A DNA stretch of 51,659 bases from Prolixibacteraceae bacterium (lineage in GTDB: Bacteria; Bacteroidota; Bacteroidia; Bacteroidales; Prolixibacteraceae): assembly GCA_018648265.1 (NCBI GenBank), contig JABGRN010000028.1, positions 1 through 51,659 on the forward strand, in the 5' to 3' direction. This document shows positions 19,220 through 27,940 of this stretch, piece after piece. The notes below the pieces were generated by a model. The model was not told where the DNA came from. It made no database searches and worked only from the letters and a program-made list of their open reading frames with translations. How positions within the stretch are numbered: the first letter of the stretch is position 1; each line of letters starts with the position of its first letter. A program made the translations under genes and the position numbers.

Positions 19220-19411
19220 TTAATAAAACAATCCATAAATAAAATCCATTATGTTTCTAAATGAAAGATCCATAGCAGATATAACGAGTGATATAATAAA
19301 GGAAGCAACCATTACAACCAAAGCACTACTTTGTAGCTCTTTCCAAGTAGGCCACGTTACTTTGTGTACAAGTTCGTCGTAGGCCTCTTGCACGTAAACT
19401 AATAATTTCAT
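19220..19411 (-). CDS. secE: Protein translocase subunit SecE
   Basis: A 63-residue SecE with a single membrane helix (about residues 31-51) preceded by the amphipathic segment EAYDELVHKVTWPTWKELQSSALVV, whose VTWPT motif clamps SecY. It is the short single-TM form usual outside Proteobacteria. It lies between tuf (138-bp gap) and nusG (19-bp gap). Confidence 0.95.
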   Translation of the reverse strand: MKLLVYVQEAYDELVHKVTWPTWKELQSSALVVMVASFIISLVISAMDLSFRNIMDFIYGLFY

Positions 19412-19495
19412 TTAATAATCCTTGTTTTATACGAAGGGTGAGGCCTTGCACTCATTGTTTAAAACCACTCCCTAAATTGAGATTCTTCCGTAAAC

Positions 19496-19523
19496 AGTCC
19501 CGGGCTTAAAATATTCCGGGACT
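19496..19523. terminator. Hairpin between tuf and secE
   Basis: An 8-bp stem AGTCCCGG / CCGGGACT (19496-19503 and 19516-19523) with a 12-nt loop lies in the 138-bp tuf-secE gap. On the minus strand the 3' flank is GTTTACGG, with only a short U stretch, so it may be a weak terminator, a processing site, or a tuf transcript stabiliser. Confidence 0.55.
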
Positions 19524-19549
19524 ATTTTTATTTTTATATTTTTTTGTAA

Positions 19550-20737
19550 TTAATCAACCATTTCGGTAACCTGACCTGCACCAACAGTACGCCCACCTTC
19601 GCGAATCGCGAAACGTAAACCAACGTTAAGTGCAACAGGATAGATTAATTCTACTGTAATTGTGACGTTATCTCCGGGCATTACCATTTCACGACCTTCG
19701 GGCAAATGAATTTCACCTGTTACATCGAGTGTACGCACGTAGAACTGAGGACGGTATTTGTTATGAAATGGTGTGTGACGTCCACCTTCTTCTTTTTTCA
19801 ATACGTAAATCTCAGCTTTAAATTTAGTATGCGGAGTAATTGAACCTGGTTTTGCTAAAATCTGTCCACGTTTAATTTCTTTTTTATCGACACCTCTAAG
19901 TAATAAACCAACGTTATCTCCAGCTTGCCCATCATCCAAAATTTTACGGAACATCTCAACACCAGTACAAACTGTTTTACGTCCTTCTGCACCTAATCCA
20001 ATTAACTGCAATTCGTCGCCAGTATGAATTTTACCTGCTTCAATACGACCGGTAGCAACAGTACCACGGCCAGTAATTGAGAATACATCTTCAACAGGCA
20101 TCAGGAAATCTTTATCAATGTCACGCGGAGGAAGTGGTATCCAAGTATCAACAGCTTCCATCAATTCCATAACTTTATCTTCCCATTGAGCTTCACCATT
20201 CATAGCACCAAGGGCCGATCCCATAACAACAGGTGTATTATCTCCATCAAACTCATAAAAATCTAATAGTTCGCGGATTTCCATTTCAACCAGTTCAAGG
20301 ATCTCATCATCATCAACCATATCCACTTTATTCATAAACACAACCAATTTAGGTACATTTACCTGACGTGCCAAAAGGATATGTTCACGAGTTTGGGGCA
20401 TTGGCCCATCAGTTGCGGCTACTACAATAATAGCTCCGTCCATTTGGGCTGCACCAGTTACCATGTTTTTAACATAGTCAGCGTGTCCCGGACAATCAAC
20501 GTGGGCATAGTGCCTTACCGCTGTTTCGTATTCAACGTGAGCGGTGTTAATAGTAATACCCCTTTCTTTTTCTTCCGGAGCATTATCTATTGAATCGAAT
20601 GATTTGATTTCACAAAAACCTTTTTTTGCTAATACCATTGTAATAGCAGCAGTAAGGGTAGTTTTCCCATGATCAACGTGGCCAATAGTGCCGATATTGA
20701 CATGTTCTTTGTCCCTGTTAAAATGTGCTTTAGCCAT
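19550..20737 (-). CDS. tuf: Translation elongation factor Tu
   Basis: A 395-residue EF-Tu. GTP-binding motifs: GHVDHGKT (P-loop), DCPGH, and NKVD; SAL supplies the base contact. Domain 2 follows at about 210 and domain 3 to the C-terminus with [15 protein letters not shown]-type ending. The gene lies 37 bp after tRNA-Thr and upstream of secE, the usual tufB-like place. One copy is seen in this window; whether another exists elsewhere cannot be known. Confidence 0.98.
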   Translation of the reverse strand: MAKAHFNRDKEHVNIGTIGHVDHGKTTLTAAITMVLAKKGFCEIKSFDSIDNAPEEKERGITINTAHVEYETAVRHYAHVDCPGHADYVKNMVTGAAQMDGAIIVVAATDGPMPQTREHILLARQVNVPKLVVFMNKVDMVDDDEILELVEMEIRELLDFYEFDGDNTPVVMGSALGAMNGEAQWEDKVMELMEAVDTWIPLPPRDIDKDFLMPVEDVFSITGRGTVATGRIEAGKIHTGDELQLIGLGAEGRKTVCTGVEMFRKILDDGQAGDNVGLLLRGVDKKEIKRGQILAKPGSITPHTKFKAEIYVLKKEEGGRHTPFHNKYRPQFYVRTLDVTGEIHLPEGREMVMPGDNVTITVELIYPVALNVGLRFAIREGGRTVGAGQVTEMVD

Positions 20738-20774
20738 AACTTCAATTTTTAATTATTATCTTTTAATTCATTTG

Positions 20775-20846
<72 letters not shown>

Positions 20847-20908
20847 ATAATCACATAATGAGATGGAAGTTAAAAGAAATTTCCTTTAAACTCCAATCTC
20901 ATAAAATG

Positions 20909-20981
20909 AGCGGGAGACGGGATTCAAACCCGCGACCCTTAGCTTGGAAGGCTAATGCTCTATCAGCTGAGCTACTCCCGC
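20909..20981 (-). tRNA. tRNA-Gly (UCC)
   Basis: Minus-strand cloverleaf: acceptor GCGGGAG/CTCCCGC, D stem GCTC/GAGC, anticodon stem TTAGC/GCTAA around loop CTTCCAA (anticodon TCC), T stem GCGGG/CCCGT around TTTGAAT. No CCA is encoded. It precedes tRNA-Thr by 62 nt. Confidence 0.95.
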
Positions 20982-21246
20982 GAACATTATCTTAGCAAAA
21001 ATGCCGTTCAATAATTACACAATTTCTTAAAGCATCGAGCGAAATAATTCGTGATAACATCATTTAAAATAGTTACCTTTCGTTTTTTGAGTATGCCGGG
21101 CTTCTTGCCAAAACTTGCCAAAAGTCCTATAATCAGTACAAAACTACTATAAAATCAGATGCTTCCAGAACGTCCCTAAAAAGGGTTTGCAAATGTAAAA
21201 ATATTATTTTTAAAAAACTAAAAATTTGAAGGGCTATTTATAAAAA

Positions 21247-21549
21247 TTATTTGCTTTTAAGTTTTTCTTTATATTTGCCTAATTGTTTGCGTATTGCATC
21301 TACTGCCAAATCGGTTGCTTCTTCAAATGTTGCTGCTTGCTTTTTGGCAAATAAATACCCATTTGTAGGAATAGAAATTTTTAACTCAGAAATCTTGTTG
21401 TTTGCAGCTTCGGGTTTTAGCACCTTTAATGTTACTTCAGCATTTATGATACCTTCAAAAAAAGTATCGAGCTTGTTTACTTTTTTATTTACAAATTCCA
21501 CCAATCTTTGATCGGCGTTGAAATGCACTGAATTAATTTTTACTTCCAT
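21247..21549 (-). CDS. hpf: Ribosome hibernation-promoting factor, short HPF/RaiA type
   Basis: A 100-residue S30AE-domain protein: MEVKINSVHFNADQRLVEFVNKKVNKLDTFF at the start, TLKVLKPEAANNKISELKISIP, and the basic helix ATFEEATDLAVDAIRKQLGKYKEKLKSK at the end. It binds the 30S decoding centre in slow growth. It has the single N-terminal domain and lacks the dimerisation domain of long HPF. It is 12 bp after the xer gene, and a 265-bp gap with no gene separates it from tRNA-Gly. Confidence 0.92.
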   Translation of the reverse strand: MEVKINSVHFNADQRLVEFVNKKVNKLDTFFEGIINAEVTLKVLKPEAANNKISELKISIPTNGYLFAKKQAATFEEATDLAVDAIRKQLGKYKEKLKSK

Positions 21550-21561
21550 AATTAAACTGTT

Positions 21562-22446
21562 TTAACCCCTAGGGTGGGCTTGTTTATAAATATCGTGCAG
21601 CTTCTCGAAAGTTGTGTGCGTGTAGATTTGCGTAGCTGCCAAATTCGAATGTCCTAATAACTCTTTTATTGCGTTTAAATCTGCCCCTTTATTTAACAAA
21701 TGTGTTGCGTAAGTATGACGTAACACATGAGGGCTTTTCTTCTCTAACGAAGTTACTTTTCCCAGGTTACTTTTTACGACCCGGTAAATTAATTTTTCGT
21801 AAACTTGTTTCCCTTTTTCTGTTACCAGCAAATAACCTGGCTGGAAATGGATTTCCCTGTTTCGAATATCAAAATACTGAAATAACAAATTATTAATACT
21901 TCGTGGATAAGGGACTATTCTTTCCTTTTTCCTTTTTCCCAATACCCGTATTGAATAATTTTCTGTATCGATGTCTGCATCTTTCAATGAGATGAGTTCA
22001 GCCAACCTGATTCCGGTTCCATACAATAAACTGATAATTAATTTATCGCGAGTTCCTTTAAAATTGTTTTCAAAAAATCCATCATCAAGTAAATGGTTCA
22101 AACTATTTTCGTCGATAAAATTAGGTAGTTTTTTTCTGATTTTTGGCAGTGGGATATTTACCGCAGGATTACTTTCAACCACATGCCCTTTCATTAAAAA
22201 TTTAAAGAACGCTTTTATTGTGGTTACTTTTCGGTTTACTGAACGCGCCGAAAGTTGTTGCTCCATTAAAACAACAACCCAATTACGAACTTGTTTTGAA
22301 TCGACCCTTTTAACATTAAATTCCCCGACCATTTCGGTGCAAAACTGCACAAACTGATCGAGGTCATTTTTATACGCATTAATAGTATGAGGAGAATATC
22401 TTCTCTCGTACTTTAAATAGCTGATAAACGATTCCTGGTAGCTCAT
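21562..22446 (-). CDS. xerC: Tyrosine recombinase XerC/XerD family
   Basis: A 294-residue tyrosine recombinase with an N-terminal SAM-like DNA-binding domain (YLKYERRYSPHTINAYKNDLDQF) and a catalytic domain with Arg in GTGIRLAEL, Lys in GKRKKERIVP, HVLRHTYATHLL, LGHSN and the nucleophilic Tyr in TQIYTHTT. Length and its fixed place between rpsU and hpf mark it as the chromosomal dimer-resolution enzyme and not a mobile integrase. Which of XerC or XerD it is cannot be settled without the partner. Confidence 0.9.
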   Translation of the reverse strand: MSYQESFISYLKYERRYSPHTINAYKNDLDQFVQFCTEMVGEFNVKRVDSKQVRNWVVVLMEQQLSARSVNRKVTTIKAFFKFLMKGHVVESNPAVNIPLPKIRKKLPNFIDENSLNHLLDDGFFENNFKGTRDKLIISLLYGTGIRLAELISLKDADIDTENYSIRVLGKRKKERIVPYPRSINNLLFQYFDIRNREIHFQPGYLLVTEKGKQVYEKLIYRVVKSNLGKVTSLEKKSPHVLRHTYATHLLNKGADLNAIKELLGHSNLAATQIYTHTTFEKLHDIYKQAHPRG

Positions 22447-22484
22447 TAATCTCCCTCACAAATAAGCAGGAACCACTAAACTTG

Positions 22485-22676
22485 TTAGTCTTCCTGACGC
22501 TGTAACCCCTCTACATAAACAGCTTTCTTCAACATTTCCCTTCTTTTTACAGAAGGTTTCGTGTACTTCTGACGATCGCGTAATTCTTTGATTACACCAG
22601 TTTTTTCGAATTTCCTTTTGAACCTTTTTAAGGCCCTTTCAATGTTTTCGCCCTCTTTTACCGGAATTATTATCAT
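22485..22676 (-). CDS. rpsU: 30S ribosomal protein bS21
   Basis: A 63-residue basic protein: MIIIPVKEGENIERALKRFKRKFEKTGVIKELRDRQKYTKPSVKRREMLKKAVYVEGLQRQED. In Bacteroidota bS21 helps sequester the 3' end of 16S rRNA, so ribosomes make little use of Shine-Dalgarno pairing; starts in this window indeed rarely carry a GGAGG. It is the first gene of the rpsU-xerC-hpf string and has a consensus promoter close upstream. Confidence 0.95.
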   Translation of the reverse strand: MIIIPVKEGENIERALKRFKRKFEKTGVIKELRDRQKYTKPSVKRREMLKKAVYVEGLQRQED

Positions 22677-22708
22677 TTCCTATTGGTTTACTTTTTTAAA
22701 TTGAGGCG

Positions 22709-22739
22709 CAAATTTAGAAATTATTCATTGCATATCAAA
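22709..22739 (-). promoter_or_regulatory. Consensus Bacteroidota promoter of rpsU
   Basis: On the minus strand TTTG (22736-22739) is followed after exactly 19 nt by TAAATTTG (22709-22716), matching TTTG-N19-TAnnTTTG. It leaves a leader of roughly 25-30 nt before the rpsU ATG at 22676. Confidence 0.7.
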
Positions 22740-22791
22740 TTTAAACGAAAAAAATAATTATTCCCACACGATAAATTCTATTTATATTTTT

Positions 22792-23889
22792 TTAACGACA
22801 ATTTAAGTATGGTTTTATTTTATAGAAAGTTGTGGAATCAACCAGATTTGCCAGGCGGATTTGATTAACTGATGAAAAAGAACCGTTTTTTTCGCGATAA
22901 TTTAAAATTGCATTCACTTGGTTATTATTTAAATAAGGATGACGAATAAGCTCTCTGTACCCTGAAAAATTTATGCGTATTTTTTTTAGTTGGATGGAAT
23001 CGGCCAAAACACTGTTTTTAATGTCGGAATATGTTTCTTCTGAAAAATTGTAAACTTCGAGTAACTGTTGTTTTGAGTAAAATCCACCAAGTAAATTGCG
23101 GTATTTTATAATCCTGGATGCAAAAACAGGACCTATTCCCGGCAATTTTACCAATTCAGTTGAATCAGTGCTATTTAATTCAACCAATAAAAAAGCAGGA
23201 TTATCCTCTTTTCTAATTGGTGGGGCCTGAATCTTTATTTGTATAAATTTTTTAATTGTCAAAAAAAATGCAGAGTCAATTCCGTAAATTTTTAACAAAT
23301 CGTCTTCGATCTTAAAAGACCCACCTTTTTTTCGATATTCAACTATATTGTTTGCCTGAAAACTGTTAAACCCCAATTTTGTCAATTCTTGAAAGCTTGC
23401 TTGGTTAGGATCAAAAAAATCTAAAACAACTTCTTCGTTTAATTTTACCGGTTTAGTTTTGGTTTTTGGTTTTTTATAAATTTGAATATATTTCTCGATT
23501 ACCTCATAAATACTGTCATTCATTCCATATATTTTCCGAAAATCGGCCGGGCTTGCAAATCTCCCGCCAGCTTCCCGGTAATTTACAATATTTCTTTTTA
23601 CAAAACCGGGGATTAAAAGCGAATCTAATTTTTGTCCAGAAATAAGGTTCGGGTCAAAAACAAAAAAAGTTTGATAACTAATCTCACTTATAGCCCTGCT
23701 ATTTTCCCACTCTTCAAGTGCTTTTTCAAATTCGGTGAAATCGTAGCGGGATTTAAGCTGAATATTATCGATAATGATAATTGCCACAATCATAATCAGA
23801 ATGAAACTGGCTAAAATAATAATTGCATTTCTGTCTTTTTTCGAAAAATTAAAATATTGTTTAATAATGTGTTTAAAAGGGACACTCAT
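22792..23889 (-). CDS. Helix-hairpin-helix repeat protein, ComEA-like
   Basis: A 365-residue protein with one N-terminal membrane helix (about residues 23-41) and a large periplasmic part built from repeated HhH units, visible as IPGFVKRNIVNYREAGGRFASPADFRKIYGM, LGFNSFQANNIVEYRKKGGSFKIEDDLLKIYGI, LPGIGPVFASRIIKYRNLLGGFYSKQQLLEVYNF and YLNNNQVNAILNYREKNGSF. Each has the N..I..YR...GG.F pattern of ComEA-type domains. ComEA binds incoming DNA in competent bacteria, but a protein with four or more units and no competence neighbours could have another DNA- or peptide-binding role. It stands alone, upstream of nothing on its strand until rpsU. No catalytic residues are evident. Confidence 0.82.
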   Translation of the reverse strand: MSVPFKHIIKQYFNFSKKDRNAIIILASFILIMIVAIIIIDNIQLKSRYDFTEFEKALEEWENSRAISEISYQTFFVFDPNLISGQKLDSLLIPGFVKRNIVNYREAGGRFASPADFRKIYGMNDSIYEVIEKYIQIYKKPKTKTKPVKLNEEVVLDFFDPNQASFQELTKLGFNSFQANNIVEYRKKGGSFKIEDDLLKIYGIDSAFFLTIKKFIQIKIQAPPIRKEDNPAFLLVELNSTDSTELVKLPGIGPVFASRIIKYRNLLGGFYSKQQLLEVYNFSEETYSDIKNSVLADSIQLKKIRINFSGYRELIRHPYLNNNQVNAILNYREKNGSFSSVNQIRLANLVDSTTFYKIKPYLNCR

Positions 23890-23969
23890 ATTGATAAAAT
23901 GTTTGAACTTACAATAGCAATATTTAGTCGCTATCTAATTTACAACTTTTTCAAGCAAAGCCCAAATTG

Positions 23970-23999
23970 TTCAAAACAAAAACACCAATAAAATTGGGG
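23970..23999 (-). terminator. Probable terminator of the symporter gene
   Basis: A small stem CCAAT-AAA-ATTGG (23985-23997) lies just after the symporter stop codon and is followed on the minus strand by TGTTTTTGTTTTG. The stem has only 5 bp, so confidence is moderate. Confidence 0.5.
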
Positions 24000-24007
24000 C
24001 AAATATT

Positions 24008-25372
24008 TTAACTAAAAGTTAATAAGCCAACTTTGTTAAGTATTACAATTGCAATAGCTATTGGGGCAACAAATTTTACAAGGAAAATAAATATAGTAAG
24101 CATGGCCCCCGAAAGATTGCCCCCATTTGCAACCTCTTCCTGTACCTTTTTCCGGCCAAAATACCAACCGGTGAAAAGTGCGATAAAAAGCCCTCCAATT
24201 GGTAATAACATATTTGCAGAAATCCAATCCATTAAATCGAAAATGTTTAATCCGAACAATTTATAATCAGCAAGCACTCCCATCGATAATGAACAAAGTA
24301 CACCTAAAATTGAAATTAATATTGTAGCCAAAACGGTTGAAGATTTCCTAACCATTTTAAACTCTTCCATAAAGTAAGCCACAACTACTTCGAGAATAGA
24401 AATAGATGAAGTTATGGCAGCAACAGTTAAAAGCACAAAAAATAAAATTGAAAAGATATATCCACCGGGCATTTGATGAAACACATTCGGGAGGGTAATA
24501 AATATTAATCCCGGTCCTTCGCTCGGTTCAATTCCAAAAGCAAATACGGCCGGAAATATTGCAATTCCGGCTAATATTGCAATAAGTGTGTCGGCTACGG
24601 TAACACTAATAACTGTATTTATAAGGTTATTATCGCGCTTAATATACGACCCATAAGTTATTAAAGTACCCATCCCCAAACTCAAAGTAAAAAAGGCATG
24701 TCCAAGTGCGCTTAATATCCCGTCGCCAGTAAGCTTCGAAAAGTCAGGCTTAAAAAGAAATTCCAAGCCAGCTTTTGCACCTTCTAGAGAAACAGATTTA
24801 ATACTTAAACCTATTAAAATTAAAACCAGGACAGGCATTAATATTTTTGTATATTTTTCAATTCCTTTTTTAACTCCGATAATTACAATTGCACCGGTAG
24901 CAAACATAAAACCGAGCTGCAACATTACAGGCTTAATTGGCGATTCAATGAGGGTTGTAAAAAGGGTCGAAATTTCGTCAGGGCTTTTTTGCGAGAATCC
25001 ATCTTGAACTGAAAGAATAACATATTGCACACTCCAGCCTGCAACTACCCCATAAAAAGAAAGTATTAAAAACGCTGCGCTGACACCTAATATTCCAATA
25101 TAACGCCAGGGAGTACCGGGAGCAAGAACTTTAAACGCCCCAAATGCATTCCGCCTGGAACTTCGTCCAATAATTAATTCTGAAAGCATTACCGGCAAAC
25201 CAATTGCCATAATAAATGCTAAATAAACAAACAGAAAGGCTGCTCCTCCATATTCCCCTGCAATGTATGGGAATTTCCATATGTTCCCAAGACCAACGGC
25301 AGAACCTGCTGCTGCAGCAATAACGCCAAATTTTGAACCAAATGAATCACGAAGTTGAGAATTTTTAGACAT
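24008..25372 (-). CDS. Sodium:neurotransmitter-type symporter (NSS family)
   Basis: A 454-residue transporter with about 11-12 membrane helices. TM1 carries the family segment GSAVGLGNIWKFPYIAGEYGGAAF (about residues 19-42), whose unwound GLGN forms the sodium and substrate sites of LeuT/MhsT. TM6 has LGHAFFTLSLGMGTLITYGSY. It likely imports amino acids using sodium. The start is placed at MSKNSQLRDSFGSKFG (25372), because members of the family begin with R..WGSK/FGSK; an earlier ATG at 25414 would add 14 residues of poor fit. It stands alone between TamL and the HhH gene. Substrate cannot be predicted. Confidence 0.92.
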   Translation of the reverse strand: MSKNSQLRDSFGSKFGVIAAAAGSAVGLGNIWKFPYIAGEYGGAAFLFVYLAFIMAIGLPVMLSELIIGRSSRRNAFGAFKVLAPGTPWRYIGILGVSAAFLILSFYGVVAGWSVQYVILSVQDGFSQKSPDEISTLFTTLIESPIKPVMLQLGFMFATGAIVIIGVKKGIEKYTKILMPVLVLILIGLSIKSVSLEGAKAGLEFLFKPDFSKLTGDGILSALGHAFFTLSLGMGTLITYGSYIKRDNNLINTVISVTVADTLIAILAGIAIFPAVFAFGIEPSEGPGLIFITLPNVFHQMPGGYIFSILFFVLLTVAAITSSISILEVVVAYFMEEFKMVRKSSTVLATILISILGVLCSLSMGVLADYKLFGLNIFDLMDWISANMLLPIGGLFIALFTGWYFGRKKVQEEVANGGNLSGAMLTIFIFLVKFVAPIAIAIVILNKVGLLTFS

Positions 25373-25493
25373 AATTTGAAGTGTAAATTGCTTTTTGAAA
25401 CATAACAAACTCAATAATTAAAAAAATTAAAGCCTAAAAATGCAAAAAAATATATAAACAGGAAGTTTTTGTTGAAGATAAAATAAAGTCTGT

Positions 25494-27836
25494 TTAAAAA
25501 GGATACCCAATTGCAAACGAAAGTACAAAATCTTTGCTTGTTAAAGGCCTGGTTCCCACAATCCAACCATTGTTTAATTCTTGTGCAGGGTCGCGAAGTT
25601 TCATCCCCAAATCGAGGCGAAAAATAAAATAAGTAAAATCAAACCGAAAACCTGTTCCAGTTCCAAAAGCCAACTGTTTATAAAATTTGTTAATTTGAAA
25701 CAAAGCCCCGGGCCGGTTATCTTTTTCATTAATTGCCCAAATATTCCCAGCGTCAAGGAAAATTGCACCATCGAGGAAACCAACTAACTTAAATCGGTAT
25801 TCAAGGTTAGCTTCCAATTTAATATCGCCCGACTGGTTAGGATATGCTCCTGCAGGAGCCTTGTATGTTCCGGGGCCTAAAGCACGCACTTGCCATGCAC
25901 GAATACCATTTGCCCCTCCTGTAAAATATTTTTTCTCAAACGGGAGAACATCAAAATTCCCATACGGAAAACCCACACCTAAAAATGCCCTGGCAACTAC
26001 CGCATTGTATTTATCGATTGTGTAACCATATCTGAATTCCAAATCGGATTTTAAATACTGCGCAAACCGGGTATTAAAAATCCTGTAAAACTCAGTTGAC
26101 CCAAGTCCTAGTGTATCAACGGGTTGCACTTTCGGCTGATTAGTTACCGACGAAAGCAGACTTAACAAATTTCCAGCTGATTCAACATTAAATTTTAAAA
26201 ACGAATAGTTTTGTTTCGTATTCAATTGTTGTGTATTATAAATAAAAGAATAATTCATTGCCAAAATCAGGTGGTCGGTAAAACTACTTTTAATGTACAA
26301 GTCTCTAATTAAATCGATAAAATCAGGGTCGAATTTAAATAAGTTCACCATATTGAAATCGATTAAATTCCAGGTGTGCCTGAAGTTTTTGTTTGTCATC
26401 CAATCGTAACCAAATTTAATATTCGAAATAGTACGGGTATATTCAGGCCTCCTCTGAAAATTATATCCTAAGGTTATAACTGTTTTGGGTAAAAATTCGT
26501 CGAATGCACTAATAAAATTTCCCGGTCCCATCAACTTTGGAATAATCAAGTTAGATTCGACACCCAATTCCCTTGTGTTAAAATATTCCGGGACATTATC
26601 AACCACGCGTTGCTGGCGTTCCATAGCCCCTTTAAAGCTAAGCTGAAAAACCTCTGCACCTTTAAAAAGATTTCTGTGTTGGTAATTAATGTTCCCGGCT
26701 ATTCCGAGGTTGCCCGAAGTATTAGTCCCCTCAACATCGAACGAAGTTGATTGTTTGTTAAGGGGTGCCAGGCGAATGTGACAATCCAGCAAATTAGTAT
26801 CGAGCAATGTTTTTGGTTCGTAAAACTGGATATCAATAAAACGGAACTGCCTCAAACGGTTAAACGCAGTAAATGTATTTTCTACGCCGCCTGAATTAAA
26901 GAGAGAACCACTCTTCATTTTTAACGAACGCTCAAAAAGGATGGTCCGGTAATTTACCTGATTGTTATGGTACAGCGTAAAATCAGCAAACGAAAGTGTA
27001 TCTGTGATATTGTTGTCGATATTTTGCCCGGCGACTACGGGCGTGGTTCCTGGCAAAACTGACACATAAAATTTATTCAAATAATAAGGGGTGAAAATTC
27101 TTGTGGAGTCATTTTGCCCTACTTCCGAATTTCCTATAAACAAATCCAATTCTATTTCTTTTGAATATTTACTACTATCGGCCAAATACTTAACATCGTC
27201 TTTCGAGAAATAATAATATCCGTTATTTCTAAAAAGATCAACAATACTTAACCTTTGTTTATCTAAAAGATAGAAATCGAATGGAGTTCCTGGCCTTACG
27301 AAGGTTTTAGTTGAATCGTTAAAAAAAAGAGAGCGTAAAGCAGGATCGTTGACATGGTAATTTATTTTTCTGATTGTATATTGTTCCCCGGTTTTTATCT
27401 GGTATTTCAGATTTGCTTTTCTTTTTTTATCCTTTAAAATTGTTTCTGTATTTACTGAAGCACGAAAATAACCTTTGTTTTTTAAGAATTGTTTTAACTG
27501 CCCTTCTGTTCGTTCTGAAAGAGTTTCGTCATAAACCTGTGGTGGCTCGCCAATTCGTTTTAACCAGTCGTCAGTCTTTTTTTTCGACGACAAATTATAC
27601 AACCACAAATGAAATTTTGCGAAACCCAAAATCTTATAATTCTCTTTTTGCCTGACAAAAGTTTTAGCTTCCTCCCGGCTAACTTTCTGATTATCAACAC
27701 CGACTTCAACTTTGTTTAAAAGATATTTATCTTCAGGGACAAATTTTACCGATGAGCACGAAAACAGGGATACAAGGCAAATCAATACCACCCCCTTGTA
27801 CAAGCCATTTATGCTATAAACTCCCTCTCTGCTCAA
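25494..27836 (-). CDS. tamL: TamL, lipoprotein Omp85/BamA homologue
   Basis: A 780-residue outer-membrane protein with a lipoprotein signal peptide ending LFSC (Cys27), followed by SSVKFVPEDKYLLNKVEV. The soluble region (about 30-400) holds POTRA-like repeats, for example LKNKGYFRASVNTETIL and TAFNRLRQFRFIDIQF; the C-terminal barrel (about 410-780) includes FDVEGTNTSGNLGIAGNINYQHRNLFKGAE, the GGANGIRAW motif of the Omp85 lid loop, and a last strand ending IGYPF. Lipidated Omp85 proteins of this kind are the Bacteroidota TamL, which works with TamB in outer-membrane assembly or lipid transport. No tamB lies in this window. Its promoter seems to overlap the start of the divergent methyltransferase gene. 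Confidence 0.88.
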   Translation of the reverse strand: MSREGVYSINGLYKGVVLICLVSLFSCSSVKFVPEDKYLLNKVEVGVDNQKVSREEAKTFVRQKENYKILGFAKFHLWLYNLSSKKKTDDWLKRIGEPPQVYDETLSERTEGQLKQFLKNKGYFRASVNTETILKDKKRKANLKYQIKTGEQYTIRKINYHVNDPALRSLFFNDSTKTFVRPGTPFDFYLLDKQRLSIVDLFRNNGYYYFSKDDVKYLADSSKYSKEIELDLFIGNSEVGQNDSTRIFTPYYLNKFYVSVLPGTTPVVAGQNIDNNITDTLSFADFTLYHNNQVNYRTILFERSLKMKSGSLFNSGGVENTFTAFNRLRQFRFIDIQFYEPKTLLDTNLLDCHIRLAPLNKQSTSFDVEGTNTSGNLGIAGNINYQHRNLFKGAEVFQLSFKGAMERQQRVVDNVPEYFNTRELGVESNLIIPKLMGPGNFISAFDEFLPKTVITLGYNFQRRPEYTRTISNIKFGYDWMTNKNFRHTWNLIDFNMVNLFKFDPDFIDLIRDLYIKSSFTDHLILAMNYSFIYNTQQLNTKQNYSFLKFNVESAGNLLSLLSSVTNQPKVQPVDTLGLGSTEFYRIFNTRFAQYLKSDLEFRYGYTIDKYNAVVARAFLGVGFPYGNFDVLPFEKKYFTGGANGIRAWQVRALGPGTYKAPAGAYPNQSGDIKLEANLEYRFKLVGFLDGAIFLDAGNIWAINEKDNRPGALFQINKFYKQLAFGTGTGFRFDFTYFIFRLDLGMKLRDPAQELNNGWIVGTRPLTSKDFVLSFAIGYPF

Positions 27837-27911
27837 ACCGTATTTTTTAATTCAACATTAATAATAAAGTGTTTTGATAAGAAACCGTAACTTTACTGCA
27901 ATTATTTTATA

Positions 27912-27940
27912 CAAAGTAAATTTTTTAAATGATAAGCAAA
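27912..27940 (-). promoter_or_regulatory. Candidate tamL promoter overlapping trmH start
   Basis: On the minus strand TTTG (27937-27940) is followed after 18 nt by TACTTTG (27912-27918), one base shorter than TAnnTTTG. The upstream element lies inside the first codons of the divergent rRNA methyltransferase gene (ATG at 27929). Confidence 0.45.

Noticed and set aside
19412-19549. tRNA-Trp gene between tuf and secE
   Set aside because: The expected tRNA does not fit; only a hairpin is present.
27840-27928. Riboswitch or structured leader in the tamL/SpoU gap
   Set aside because: The gap is about 90 bp, A/T-rich and without a stem of useful length.
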